From assembly GCA_963801255.1 (NCBI GenBank), contig CAWDEC010000015.1, positions 143,295-207,294 on the forward strand: a DNA stretch of 64,000 nt. Direction: 5' to 3'. Source of the DNA: JAICXG01 sp963801255 (GTDB lineage: Bacteria; Verrucomicrobiota; Verrucomicrobiia; Chthoniobacterales; UBA10450). This document shows, piece after piece, positions 38,663-48,020 of the stretch (the stretch's first letter is position 1; the number at the start of each line of letters is the position of its first letter). A model generated the notes under the pieces. That model worked only from the letters and a program-made list of their open reading frames with translations, was not told where the DNA came from and did not search any database. Position numbers and translations under genes: made by a program.

Positions 38663-41239
38663 CTAAACGTCGAGGTTGCGCACGTTGAGCGCGTTGTCTT
38701 CGATGTATTGGCGGCGGGGCTCGACCACATCGCCCATCAGCTTGGAAAACATTTGGTCGGCTTCGACCGCGTTGTCATCATTCAAATCGACCTTGAGCAG
38801 CTTCCGCTTCTCCGGGTCCATCGTGGTGTTGAACAGCTCTTTGGCATTCATTTCGCCAAGACCTTTGAAACGCTTGATTTGCACTCCGCGCCGGCCGATC
38901 TCCAGGATTTTCTCCAGAATTTCCGGAATGGAGAAAAGTGGATGTGAAGTTGCGCGGTCCCCCTCGCCCTCGCTTAACTCGAAGATCGGATGATCGGCTG
39001 CGGCGTAGTGATCGACCTTCAGACCTTTGCGCGCCAGCTCCGTGATTACTTTATGAATCGTAGTCGCCTCGTGCAATTCGACCAGCTTACCACGGCGGCG
39101 CGGACCATTGGTCTTAGCCGGCGCATTTGTCAGAGGAAGCAGCTCCTGCCCTATCTCCTCGTCAAATAGATTCAAATCGAGATTGGCTTCGTGAAACTGT
39201 CTCACGGCGCGCTCGTCCTGGAAATAATGGACAGCCTCCTCATTACCATCGCGCACTTTCACAAGGTAGGCCGGCAGTTTATCGGTTCGTTTGTCCCGAT
39301 GATTCAGAAAATCTTCAAAGTCGCCGCCATGCCGACGGACTGACTCGCTAAGCTTTGATAACTTACTAAGCTGATCGAGTATATCCTTTAACTGTGTGGC
39401 ACTTAATTCCTTGTTATCGGCAAGGTTTTTTAGTCGAACGTCTTCCGCGCCTAACGAGATTAGGATCTTATTCAGTTGCGCATCGTCGTCGACGTACTCC
39501 TCACGCTTCTTACGCTTGATCTGGTAGAGCGGAGGTTGAGCAATGTAGATTTTGCCCGCCCGCACCAGTTCCGTCATCTGTCGATAGAAAAAAGTGAGGA
39601 GCAAGACGCGAATGTGCGAGCCGTCTACGTCCGCGTCGGTCATGATGATGATGCGGCCGTAACGGAGTTTGGTGATATCGAACGTCCCTTCGTTCTCCTT
39701 GCCGTTGCCGCCCTCCTCCTTCGGCCGTCCAATACCTGTGCCAATGGCGGTGATCATCGACTGGATCTCGGTATTCTTCAGCGCCTGATCTAGTCGCGCT
39801 TTTTCGACATTGATTAACTTTCCGCGGATGGGCAGGATCGCCTGATAGCGGCGGTCGCGCCCTTGTTTGGCAGAGCCACCGGCCGAGTCACCTTCGACGA
39901 TGTAAAGTTCGGTCAACTCCGGATCGCGCTCGGAACAATCGGCCAGCTTGCCGGGCAAGCCTCCACCGGTAAGCGCGCCTTTGCGGATGGTTTCGCGCGC
40001 TTTACGGGCAGCTTCTCGCGCGCGGGCAGCAGTTAGGACTTTGTCGAAAATCTTCTTCGCGACCGGCGGGTTCTGATCGAAGTAGGTCATGAGGCCGTCG
40101 TAAACGACCGAGTTCACAATGCCGTCGATTTCGGTGTTAACGAGCTTAACCTTCGTCTGTGATTCGAAGCGCGGGTTTGGAAGCTTGATGCTTAGAACCG
40201 CGATCAGTCCTTCGCGCACATCGTCGCCCGAGATCGACGGGTCTTTGTCTTTCAACAGGCTGTTGCTTCTGGCGTATTGATTGATCGCTTTCGTTAGGGC
40301 GGTTCGAAATCCAGTGAGGTGAGTCCCGCCGTCGGGATTCGGAATCGAATTCGCAAAGGGCAGGATCTGGTCATTATAGCCATCGTTATATTGCATCACG
40401 ACGTCCACGAAAACTTCGTCGCGTTGACGCGAAATCACGACCGGCCTGGGATGGATGACATTCTTGTTTTCGCCCAATTGTTTAATGAACTCTTCGATCC
40501 CGTGCTTGTAGATGAAGGTTTCCTTTTTCGGCGGTTCGCTGCGCTCATCCGTAAGAATGATCTCAAGCCCCGGGTTGAGAAACGCCAACTCGCGCAGACG
40601 CGTCGCCAGACGCTCGAACTTGAACTCGACCGTAATGGTGAAAATTGTCGGATCAGGCAGAAAAGTAATCAGCGTGCCGGTGATTTTTTTGTTCTTCAGC
40701 TCGCCGATCACGCTCAGCTTTTCAGTCGTCTTACCCCGCTCAAACGCCATATGATAGACCTTGGCGTCGCGTGAAACTTCGACCTTGAACCAATCAGAAA
40801 GGGCGTTGACGCATTTCGCGCCGACGCCGTGCAAACCGCCGGAATATTTATATGCGCCCTGACCGAACTTTCCGCCCGCGTGCAGGTTCGTCAGGACCAG
40901 CTCGACTGCCGGCATCTTGAATTTCGGATGCATATCGACCGGGATGCCGCGGCCGTTGTCCCGCACCGAGACGGAACCATCGACATGAATCGCCACATCG
41001 ATCTTTGTGCAATAACCGGCAAGATGTTCGTCGATCGAGTTGTCGAGAACTTCAAAAACGCAATGATGCAAGCCGCGTTCGTCCGGATCGCCGATATACA
41101 TCCCCGGACGTTTCCGGACGGCTTCCAGACCCTCGAGTTTGTCGATCTGGGCGGCGTCGTACTTCTGGTTTTCGGAGATTGTGGCGGGTCGATCGGATCG
41201 TGATGGAGAAACAGCGGTTTCGTCGTTGACTTGGAGCAT
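38663..41239 (-). CDS. gyrB: DNA gyrase subunit B
   Basis: I start at MLQVNDETAV (41239), giving 858 residues; the open frame to 41335 adds a non-conserved stretch. The GHKL ATPase domain has EVLDNSIDEHLAGY and DNGRGIPVD, and the GGLHGVGAKCVNALS lid. The TOPRIM domain has EGDSAGGSAKQGRDR and DADVDGSHI. An insert of about 170 residues sits between TOPRIM and the C-terminal QIKRFKGLGEMNAKEL. It contains two charged segments (LKDILDQLSKLSKLSES and FEDFLNHRDKRTDKL), as in gyrases of gamma-proteobacterial size. First gene of the gyrB-stf-gyrA run. Confidence 0.97.
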   Translation of the reverse strand: MLQVNDETAVSPSRSDRPATISENQKYDAAQIDKLEGLEAVRKRPGMYIGDPDERGLHHCVFEVLDNSIDEHLAGYCTKIDVAIHVDGSVSVRDNGRGIPVDMHPKFKMPAVELVLTNLHAGGKFGQGAYKYSGGLHGVGAKCVNALSDWFKVEVSRDAKVYHMAFERGKTTEKLSVIGELKNKKITGTLITFLPDPTIFTITVEFKFERLATRLRELAFLNPGLEIILTDERSEPPKKETFIYKHGIEEFIKQLGENKNVIHPRPVVISRQRDEVFVDVVMQYNDGYNDQILPFANSIPNPDGGTHLTGFRTALTKAINQYARSNSLLKDKDPSISGDDVREGLIAVLSIKLPNPRFESQTKVKLVNTEIDGIVNSVVYDGLMTYFDQNPPVAKKIFDKVLTAARAREAARKARETIRKGALTGGGLPGKLADCSERDPELTELYIVEGDSAGGSAKQGRDRRYQAILPIRGKLINVEKARLDQALKNTEIQSMITAIGTGIGRPKEEGGNGKENEGTFDITKLRYGRIIIMTDADVDGSHIRVLLLTFFYRQMTELVRAGKIYIAQPPLYQIKRKKREEYVDDDAQLNKILISLGAEDVRLKNLADNKELSATQLKDILDQLSKLSKLSESVRRHGGDFEDFLNHRDKRTDKLPAYLVKVRDGNEEAVHYFQDERAVRQFHEANLDLNLFDEEIGQELLPLTNAPAKTNGPRRRGKLVELHEATTIHKVITELARKGLKVDHYAAADHPIFELSEGEGDRATSHPLFSIPEILEKILEIGRRGVQIKRFKGLGEMNAKELFNTTMDPEKRKLLKVDLNDDNAVEADQMFSKLMGDVVEPRRQYIEDNALNVRNLDV

Positions 41240-41556
41240 AGAAGGCGCGGTAGGCCGCGACTCCAAAACATAGGCGAAAAGGGGCTTCCGACAACTAATT
41301 ATCTGAGCCAAAACGTTCGGTCTCGAACCCAACATTTAGCGGCCGGGCGAAACGCCGAACCCAGAATATTGTGGAAATGTTCCGCACGGTTGGAACGGAG
41401 ATGTCAACCTCAAAGTGGAATTGGCTACAGGACGACTGATGATGCCCTTGGTTGCCGCGCAAACCCGATTGTCCCCGTGTTTTTAGCGCGTCTTGCAACT
41501 GAGCGTCGGGCCACGGCGCAATTGACATTCGCGGCAAAAGATCCGATGCCATCTTC

Positions 41557-42246
41557 ATGGATTGTATTCTTTCGCGTGAGTCGTTTTTTTCGTCGGTTGC
41601 GCGCGCCTTTGGCTTTGGCGGGACCGCTTTGTTATTTTTCGCGTTTGCTCTTCCCACCGCCCGCGCCGGTTTTGTCGAAACTTTCGATAACGGCGCTAAT
41701 GAAGGCGATTGGCATTTGACTGTGAATCCGCCAACCGTCGAACCGGATGGTGGAAACCCCGGAGCCTATCTACGCGCCAGCGCCGATGCCGCGGTCCCGA
41801 CGTGGTATGTCCCAATCGGCACGTCGACGACCTATTTTTTAGGCGATTTCGTGCACACAAAAGTGGGAACGCTCGCGGTCGACATCGATATCTTTAGCGG
41901 CGTTGAGGTCCCGGATCGCGCGGTGACGCTCGATCTCGAGACAACGTTAGGCACGGGCGATTTCAGCAAAGGTGTGGATGCTTATTACATCGGGACTGAT
42001 ATCTCGACTTTTCCCGAAGGCTGGCAGACCTATGAGTTTCCGATCAACGCAACCTCACCGACGATTCCGCCGGGGTGGGTAGTTACGAAAGGCAACGGCC
42101 GGCCTGGCACCGACGCCGATTGGGAGGCATTGATGCATGACGTCGAGACGCTAGGCGTAGAGCTAGGACAACCGGGGTTTTTTTATCCTTTCGGCATTTG
42201 GGATTTGGGATTGGATAACGCGCGCGTGACGCGCTTGTTGCGATAA
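41557..42246 (+). CDS. secreted beta-sandwich-like protein of unknown function
   Basis: A signal peptide ends near residue 38 (FFAFALPTARA). The 190-residue mature part starts GFVETFDNGANEGDWHL and contains YLRASADAAVPTW and WQTYEFPINA. This pattern is seen in laminin-G/CBM-like sandwich domains that often end in a sorting motif, but none is visible here. The C-terminal LGLDNARVTRL resembles the closing strand of such domains. An octamer copy lies at 41945. Divergent from gyrB. Confidence 0.65.
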   Translation: MDCILSRESFFSSVARAFGFGGTALLFFAFALPTARAGFVETFDNGANEGDWHLTVNPPTVEPDGGNPGAYLRASADAAVPTWYVPIGTSTTYFLGDFVHTKVGTLAVDIDIFSGVEVPDRAVTLDLETTLGTGDFSKGVDAYYIGTDISTFPEGWQTYEFPINATSPTIPPGWVVTKGNGRPGTDADWEALMHDVETLGVELGQPGFFYPFGIWDLGLDNARVTRLLR

Positions 42247-42338
42247 GCCTTGGTCGAGTCTTCTCATATCTGGGAGTTATTGGCTATTGGATCCATGAAA
42301 CGACGATTAGGTAACGTCGCTCGTGACTTAATCTAGTC

Positions 42339-43256
42339 GTGCTGAAATTCGCCATCGTTCGACTGCTTCAGGCTATCCCGGTCTTGTTTGCAGTGGCAAC
42401 CCTGACGTTTTTCATGCTCAAACTTGCGCCTGGCGGGCCGTTCTCCGCAGAGAAGAACACGACCCCGGAAATCCAAAGACAACTCGAGGAACATTACGGC
42501 TTAAACCGGCCGCTTTTCCAGCAATACCTCACCTATCTCGGCAATGTCGTCAGGGGCGATCTTGGTCCTTCATTCAAGTATCCGAATCGCACCGTTAATG
42601 AACTCATTGGCCAGGCATTTCCGGTTTCTGCTGAGCTGGGTTTTTGGTCTTTGCTCGTAGCGTTAGCCCTGGGGATTACCGCCGGCATTATTGCTTCCCT
42701 GCGACCAAACTCGCTTACCGATTATCTTTCCAGCGGGTTGGCGATGATCGGGATCTGTCTGCCGATATTCGTGCTTGGTCCGCTTCTCGTTTTGGTTTTC
42801 GCTCTCAAACTGCAGTGGGTGCGCGTGGCGGGATGGGATGACTGGGTTGATCGCTTATTGCCTGCACTGACTCTGGGTGGCTTTTACGCGGCGTACATTG
42901 CGCGACTGACGCGTGGCGGCATGCTTGAGGTGCTCTCACAGGATTTCATCCGCACAGCGCGCGCCAAAGGAGCTTCGCCCTGGCGTGTTATCCTGAAACA
43001 TTCTTTACGTGGCGGACTGATCCCGGTGGTCAATTACCTTGGCCCAACCGTTGCAGGTTTGCTCACCGGTTCCTTTGTCGTTGAAACCATCTTCCAGATT
43101 CCAGGCCTCGGTCGCTATTTCGTGACCGCAGCCTTCAACCGCGACTATACCATGGTCGTCGGAACCGTTTTGTTCTACGCCGCTTTGATTGTTTTTTTGA
43201 ACCTCTTAGTCGATCTCGCATTGATTCGGATGAATCCGAAATTACGTTTTGCGTGA
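42339..43256 (+). CDS. oppB: oligopeptide/dipeptide ABC transporter permease (OppB-like)
   Basis: The start is GTG (MLKFAIVRLLQAIPVLF). The 305-residue protein has six helices; its periplasmic loop contains YGLNRPLFQQYLTYL, as in DppB/OppB. The coupling motif for the ATPase is RTARAKGASPWRVILKHSLRG (EAA loop), at about 205-225. With the permease at 43253 it forms the membrane pore of a peptide importer. It overlaps that gene by GTGA. Confidence 0.93.
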   Translation: MLKFAIVRLLQAIPVLFAVATLTFFMLKLAPGGPFSAEKNTTPEIQRQLEEHYGLNRPLFQQYLTYLGNVVRGDLGPSFKYPNRTVNELIGQAFPVSAELGFWSLLVALALGITAGIIASLRPNSLTDYLSSGLAMIGICLPIFVLGPLLVLVFALKLQWVRVAGWDDWVDRLLPALTLGGFYAAYIARLTRGGMLEVLSQDFIRTARAKGASPWRVILKHSLRGGLIPVVNYLGPTVAGLLTGSFVVETIFQIPGLGRYFVTAAFNRDYTMVVGTVLFYAALIVFLNLLVDLALIRMNPKLRFA

Positions 43257-44122
43257 ACCGGCCTAACGAACATAGGAAGAGTTCGCTCTGGCGTGATGCC
43301 TGGTTGCGCTTGGCGAAGAACAAGCTGGCTGTGACCGGGGCGCTGTTGTTAGGCGCACTTGCCTTTGCCTCTGTTTGCGGACCGATGCTGCTCAGCCAAT
43401 CTTACTACGAGCAAAACCTGCAATTGGGAGCCAAGCCTCCCAGTGCGCAACATTGGCTGGGAACCGATACCCTGGGGCGCGATCTTTTTGCGCGCCTGCT
43501 TTACGGCGGACGTATCTCGCTCGCTGTTGGTCTTTGCGCCACAGGCGTCGCCCTAACGATCGGAGTCCTCTACGGCACGGTCTCCGGTTTTTTCGGCGGA
43601 AAGGTCGACGCAATCATGATGCGAATTGTCGATATGATTTTCGCCCTGCCCTTCACCGTGTTTGTCATTCTTCTGATGGTACTTTTTGGACGAGAGTTTA
43701 TGCTCCTGTTCGTCGCCATCGGCGCGGTGCAATGGCTCACCATGGCACGCATTGTAAGGGGACAAGTCATGTCGCTCCGCAAAATGGAGTTCATCGAAGC
43801 CGCGGAAGCCCTTGGTCTCTCCAAGACGCGCATCATCTTTCGCCATATGATCCCGAACGCGATTGGACCCATTATTGTTTATGCTACCCTGACGGTTCCG
43901 AGCGTTATGTTGCTCGAGGCATTCCTGAGTTTCCTCGGGCTCGGCGTGCAGCCGCCGATGAGTTCCTGGGGCGTGTTAATTAAAGAAGGCGCCGAGACGA
44001 TGGAGGAATTTCCATGGCTGTTGATCTATCCAGGGCTGGCCCTGGCTCTCACTCTTTTCTCGCTTAACTTTCTTGGTGACGGCCTGCGCGACGCGCTCGA
44101 TCCGCAGGCCGCAACGGACTAG
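43253..44122 (+). CDS. oppC: oligopeptide/dipeptide ABC transporter permease (OppC-like)
   Basis: The start is GTG overlapping the upstream stop. The 289-residue protein has an N-terminal cytoplasmic segment and helix 1 (LAVTGALLLGALAFASVCG). The OppC hallmark is HWLGTDTLGRDLFARLLYGGRISL, split here only for quoting. The EAA loop contains EAAEALGLSKTRIIFRHMIP. It partners OppB. An octamer copy overlaps its first codons at 43261 (NRPNEH). The ATPase gene follows 76 bases later. Confidence 0.93.
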   Translation: MNRPNEHRKSSLWRDAWLRLAKNKLAVTGALLLGALAFASVCGPMLLSQSYYEQNLQLGAKPPSAQHWLGTDTLGRDLFARLLYGGRISLAVGLCATGVALTIGVLYGTVSGFFGGKVDAIMMRIVDMIFALPFTVFVILLMVLFGREFMLLFVAIGAVQWLTMARIVRGQVMSLRKMEFIEAAEALGLSKTRIIFRHMIPNAIGPIIVYATLTVPSVMLLEAFLSFLGLGVQPPMSSWGVLIKEGAETMEEFPWLLIYPGLALALTLFSLNFLGDGLRDALDPQAATD

Positions 44123-44198
44123 GGCGAACAACGCAACTCCAACTGGTGAATGAATCAGCTTAGCTTGGTCATTTACCAATAGCGTTCCTTTTATCTGC

Positions 44199-45212
44199 AT
44201 GAGTGTTCTCTTATCCGTCGAAAATCTGCGGACCTATTTTCACACCCGTCGTGGGATCGTCCGGGCAGTCGAGAATGTTTCCTTCTCCCTGCGCGCGGAA
44301 GAGACGTTAGGCATCGTCGGCGAGTCCGGCTCAGGAAAATCGGTGGCGTGTTACTCGTTGTTGCGACTTATCCCCCAACCTCCCGGTCGAATCGAAAGTG
44401 GACATGCATTTTTCGAAGGATTCGACCTTTTGCATTGTCCGGAGAGAGAACTCCAGGGAATTCGTGGCCGACGCATCTCGATGATTTTTCAAGATCCAAT
44501 GACTTCGCTTAATCCCTATTTGCGCATCGGGGACCAAGTCATTGAGCCATTGTTGATTCACGAACACATTTCGCCTAACGAGGCTTTCGAGCGAGGTGTC
44601 TCCGCTTTGCGCGAAGTTGGGATTCAAGATCCCGTGCGGCGGATGCGCTCCTACCCCCATGAATTCTCGGGCGGAATGCGACAGCGTGTTATGGTCGCGC
44701 TCGCTCTTATCACCAAGCCTGCGCTCCTTCTTGCGGACGAGCCGACAACGGCTCTCGACGTTACCGTGCAGGCGCAAATTCTCGAGCTGATTCGGGAAAT
44801 GCAACGCGAGCGCGGAATGGCGGTAGTTTTCGTTACTCACGATATCGGGATCGTTTCGGGTTTCTGCGATCGAGTGCTCGTGATGTATGCGGGACGCATT
44901 TTGGAGAGCGCACCGACTGCGAGTATTTTTTATCAGCCAAAGCATCCCTATAGTCAGGCGCTACAGAAATCGATCCCCGCCCTTCACCCGCGCGGCGCCA
45001 CGCTGCCGACGATCGCAGGCGGGCCGCCTGACGTTTCGAAACCAATTTTGGGTTGCCCGTTTGCTCCGCGTTGTGATTTCGCGGAGGAGAAATGCCTGAC
45101 TTCGGAGATCGAGCTACGCGAAGTCGCGCCCAGTCACTGCTCCGCCTGCCTGCGCGTCCAACTGGGGGAAATCGAACTCCAACCGCTGGTCGCATCGATT
45201 GCTTCGGAATAA
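44199..45212 (+). CDS. oppD: oligopeptide ABC transporter ATP-binding protein (OppD-like)
   Basis: The 337-residue ATPase has Walker A GESGSGKS at about 44-51, signature FSGGMRQRV, Walker B LLLADEPTTALD and the H-loop THDIG. The C-terminal oligopeptide extension has PFAPRCDFAEEKC, the cysteine-rich motif of peptide transporters that can bind a [4Fe-4S] cluster. It forms a heterodimer with OppF at 46053, but an MsrB gene lies between them. Octamer copies lie at 44305 and 44573. Confidence 0.93.
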   Translation: MSVLLSVENLRTYFHTRRGIVRAVENVSFSLRAEETLGIVGESGSGKSVACYSLLRLIPQPPGRIESGHAFFEGFDLLHCPERELQGIRGRRISMIFQDPMTSLNPYLRIGDQVIEPLLIHEHISPNEAFERGVSALREVGIQDPVRRMRSYPHEFSGGMRQRVMVALALITKPALLLADEPTTALDVTVQAQILELIREMQRERGMAVVFVTHDIGIVSGFCDRVLVMYAGRILESAPTASIFYQPKHPYSQALQKSIPALHPRGATLPTIAGGPPDVSKPILGCPFAPRCDFAEEKCLTSEIELREVAPSHCSACLRVQLGEIELQPLVASIASE

Positions 45213-45239
45213 ATAACCGGTAAAATCTTCCTACAAAAG

Positions 45240-45872
45240 ATGAACAGCAATTCTCGTTTTTCTGGTTCGCTCAGGCGAACTGGGAATCACTCGGCCATTT
45301 GGGTTGGAGCGGCGACGCTGAGTTTGTTTGCCGGCAGTTTTCTTTACCTTAGCCGAGCCGATAATCAAACACAGGAGACAGGCAAAGTTACCATGACCTC
45401 GAATTCCGATAACGCCGAAAAGAGTAGCGCTACCCATATGTCTGACGATGCACTTCGAAAGAAACTCACTCCCGAGCAATACCACGTTACGCGCGAGAAC
45501 GGGACCGAGCGCGCATTTCGGAACGAGTATTGGAACAATCATCGCGATGGCATTTACGTCGATCTGATCAGCGGCGAAGCGCTCTTCGCTTCCACAGACA
45601 AATTCGAAAGTGGAACGGGCTGGCCCAGCTTCACCAAGCCGATCGACCCGACACATGTAGTCGAAAAGACGGACAAGACCCTCTTCATGACGAGGACAGA
45701 GGTTCGTTCAAAAGACGGAGACGCCCATCTCGGCCATGTCTTCGACGATGGGCCGGCTCCAACTGGGATGCGTTACTGCCTCAACTCCGCCGCCCTGCGT
45801 TTCATCCCACGGGAAAAGATGCAGGAAGAGGGATACGGAAAATATCTCTACCTTTTCGAGGGAAAAAAGTAA
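45240..45872 (+). CDS. msrB: peptide-methionine (R)-S-oxide reductase, membrane-anchored
   Basis: An N-terminal membrane segment (SAIWVGAATLSLFAGSFLYL, residues 18-37) places the 130-residue SelR domain in the periplasm. Marks are YHVTRENGTERAF, YVDLISGEALF, SGTGWPSF, GDAHLGHVFDDGP and the catalytic C180 in RYCLNSAALRF. C180 is the only cysteine, so the structural zinc site (two CxxC) and a resolving cysteine are missing. It reduces the R-sulfoxide of methionine in oxidised proteins. It sits between oppD and oppF, 27 bases after oppD. An ATG at residue 52 could give a soluble form. Confidence 0.92.
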   Translation: MNSNSRFSGSLRRTGNHSAIWVGAATLSLFAGSFLYLSRADNQTQETGKVTMTSNSDNAEKSSATHMSDDALRKKLTPEQYHVTRENGTERAFRNEYWNNHRDGIYVDLISGEALFASTDKFESGTGWPSFTKPIDPTHVVEKTDKTLFMTRTEVRSKDGDAHLGHVFDDGPAPTGMRYCLNSAALRFIPREKMQEEGYGKYLYLFEGKK

Positions 45873-46052
45873 GTCGGCACCGCTTCGGCAGCCCCTCCCT
45901 GAGAGCGTCTTCTGGTAGTTAGGCCGCTTCATTTGACCAACGTCTTCGCACGGATGCCGCCGGTCGGCATGCACGTTTGACGATGCCGCTCACAAGCGGA
46001 TGACATTTTCGGGACAAGGCAGCCTTTGAGGCTAATCTCATAAGCTCTGAGA

Positions 46053-47048
46053 ATGACAACGCCGTTTCTGGAGGTTCGCGAGTTGAAAACCTACTTCCCT
46101 GTGGAGGAGACGGGCATTCTTCCTCGCACGATCGGAACGGTAAAGGCTGTCGACGGAATCAGCTTTTCTCTCGCGGAAGGCGAAGCCCTTGGCCTGGTAG
46201 GCGAGTCCGGTTGCGGGAAGTCTACCCTTGGACGAACGATCTTGCAGCTGACTCCGTCGACCTCTGGCGTCGTCCTCTTGCGAGGAAAAAATCTCACCGA
46301 GCTGCGCGGGCGCGCCCTCCGAACGGCGCGGCGGGATTTCCAGATGATCTTCCAGGATCCTTACTCGTCGCTCAATCCTCGTATGACCGTTTTCGACACT
46401 CTCGCAGAAGCGATGCAAGCTCATCGCGCCATCCCTCGGCGTGAGCTACGCCCCAGAGTCCTTACGCTGATGGAACAGGTAGGTCTGCTTTCGGGAGCGA
46501 CGGATAAATATCCTCACGAATTCTCAGGAGGGCAGCGCCAGCGCGTGGCAATCGCGCGAGCGCTCGCGGTCGAGCCGAAACTGTTGATTGCCGACGAACC
46601 TGTTTCAGCGCTCGATGTTTCCATTCAGGCGCAGATCATTAACCTCATCGCTCGCATCCGCCGAGAGATGAATCTTACTCTCATATTCATCTCGCACGAC
46701 CTTTCAGTCGTTAGGCACCTCGTCGACCAGGTCGCTGTAATGTATCTGGGTCGCTTGGTGGAGTTAGGATCACCGGAGGAAGTATTAAGTCACCCCCAGC
46801 ACCCTTATACACGCGCCTTGCTCAGCGCAGTCCCGATTCCTGACCCAGCGCGCGAACGACAGCGCCGGCGTGTTGTCCTGCCGGGAGATCCACCATCGCC
46901 TATGAAACAGCCGGTGGGTTGCTTTTTTCACCCGCGATGTGCCTACTGTGTGGATGAGTGTAAAGAGGCTATGCCGCCACTCATCGAATGGAAACCGGGG
47001 CATTCAGCAGCTTGTATTCGCGTGCCGGAGATCAGCCAGGTTCGTTAG
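46053..47048 (+). CDS. oppF: oligopeptide ABC transporter ATP-binding protein (OppF-like)
   Basis: The 331-residue ATPase has Walker A GESGCGKS near 50-57, signature FSGGQRQRV, Walker B LLIADEPVSALD and the H-loop SHDLS. The C-terminal extension has CFFHPRCAYCVDECKEA. The loop before Walker A has the OppF-type insert YFPVEETGILPRTIGTVKAVD. Its stop CGT TAG is an octamer copy, and the last 17 bases overlap the 3' end of the convergent lipid kinase. No substrate-binding protein is in the window. Confidence 0.93.
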   Translation: MTTPFLEVRELKTYFPVEETGILPRTIGTVKAVDGISFSLAEGEALGLVGESGCGKSTLGRTILQLTPSTSGVVLLRGKNLTELRGRALRTARRDFQMIFQDPYSSLNPRMTVFDTLAEAMQAHRAIPRRELRPRVLTLMEQVGLLSGATDKYPHEFSGGQRQRVAIARALAVEPKLLIADEPVSALDVSIQAQIINLIARIRREMNLTLIFISHDLSVVRHLVDQVAVMYLGRLVELGSPEEVLSHPQHPYTRALLSAVPIPDPARERQRRRVVLPGDPPSPMKQPVGCFFHPRCAYCVDECKEAMPPLIEWKPGHSAACIRVPEISQVR

Positions 47049-47934
47049 GCCGCGCCACGAGCAAGGCGGACTTTTGCACCGAGAGTTCGATTGCACCTGG
47101 CGAGGGTCTATCATCTTCTTCCGGCCAAAGTGAGTCATCAAAATGCAGCGGCGATTTTTTCCACTCAATTTGTAGTCGGCGAAAACTCCGCGTAGCAAAT
47201 GGAAATACCGGCGTCTTTCTCCCCGAGCAACGATCTGCCAGATAGTCCATAAGCATATCCCGCTCTTTTTCGCTCACGAACACGAGATCGAATTGGCCAT
47301 CGCCCGCTCTCGCCGCTGGCGCGAGATTCAAAACGGGACCTACAGAGCGGATATTCATGGCTTCCAGGAGCAGGAAACGCCCGCGTAGCTCCTGGCCGTC
47401 TATCCTCAGCCTCCACTTCCGAGGTTGATAAGCTTCGAGCAACTTGCGCAATGCGCACACATGCCAGGTCATTTCTTCTTTCTTGCTTAAATCGGGGGCA
47501 CCTTCATGCGGCTGACGAAGGTATTCAGCTAGAAGACCTGCTCCGATACCTTCAAAGACGTAGCGCTTCCCACACGGTCCACGAACGCGGCCCACATCGA
47601 AGCCTTCCGGCTTCGCACGGCCTAACTGTCTGATAAGTCTATCGACACCGATGTCAAAACCCAGAGTTCGCGCCAGGTTATTGGCTGTGCCTAACGGCAA
47701 AACACTTAGCGGCGTCTTTCGACCGATGAGCTCGCAAGCTATCTTTCCCACCGTGCCGTCGCCGCCCGCCGCCAGGACAATGTCGGCCGACTCCTTGAAG
47801 GCCCGTCGCCAGCGCTTGCTTTTGGTTGACTGGTAAATGACTTCATGACCCGCCTCTCGTAAGGCTCGAATGAGGCTTTGTTTCGAGTACTCGCCACGAC
47901 CAGCCTTGGGATTGTGGAACAGGATCACGCGCAT
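47032..47934 (-). CDS. diacylglycerol/lipid kinase family protein (YegS/BmrU-like)
   Basis: Starting at MRVILFHNPKAG (47934) gives 300 residues; the frame is open to 48051 without added conservation. The nucleotide site is VLAAGGDGTVGKIA near 54-67, followed by LGTANNLARTLG. The second domain has FEGIGAGLLAEY and DGQFDLVFVS. It phosphorylates a lipid such as diacylglycerol, or a sphingoid base. It overlaps the oppF 3' end by 17 bases in convergent orientation. The overlapped octamer encodes Pro-Asn here and Arg-stop in OppF. Confidence 0.88.
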   Translation of the reverse strand: MRVILFHNPKAGRGEYSKQSLIRALREAGHEVIYQSTKSKRWRRAFKESADIVLAAGGDGTVGKIACELIGRKTPLSVLPLGTANNLARTLGFDIGVDRLIRQLGRAKPEGFDVGRVRGPCGKRYVFEGIGAGLLAEYLRQPHEGAPDLSKKEEMTWHVCALRKLLEAYQPRKWRLRIDGQELRGRFLLLEAMNIRSVGPVLNLAPAARAGDGQFDLVFVSEKERDMLMDYLADRCSGRKTPVFPFATRSFRRLQIEWKKSPLHFDDSLWPEEDDRPSPGAIELSVQKSALLVARPNEPG

Positions 47935-48020
47935 GCAATCATCTCGTAAGCCGTTGGTTCTTCGCGTGTATTCGTCTTCCAGTTCGGCCAAAAACCACCT
48001 GACGCACGTTTCTAGTAAAG

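Noticed and set aside
38659..38730. Upstream ATG for the sulfotransferase inside gyrB
   Set aside because: It would overlap gyrB by 68 bases and add a Ser/Thr-rich stretch without similarity; the GTG at 38658 fits better.
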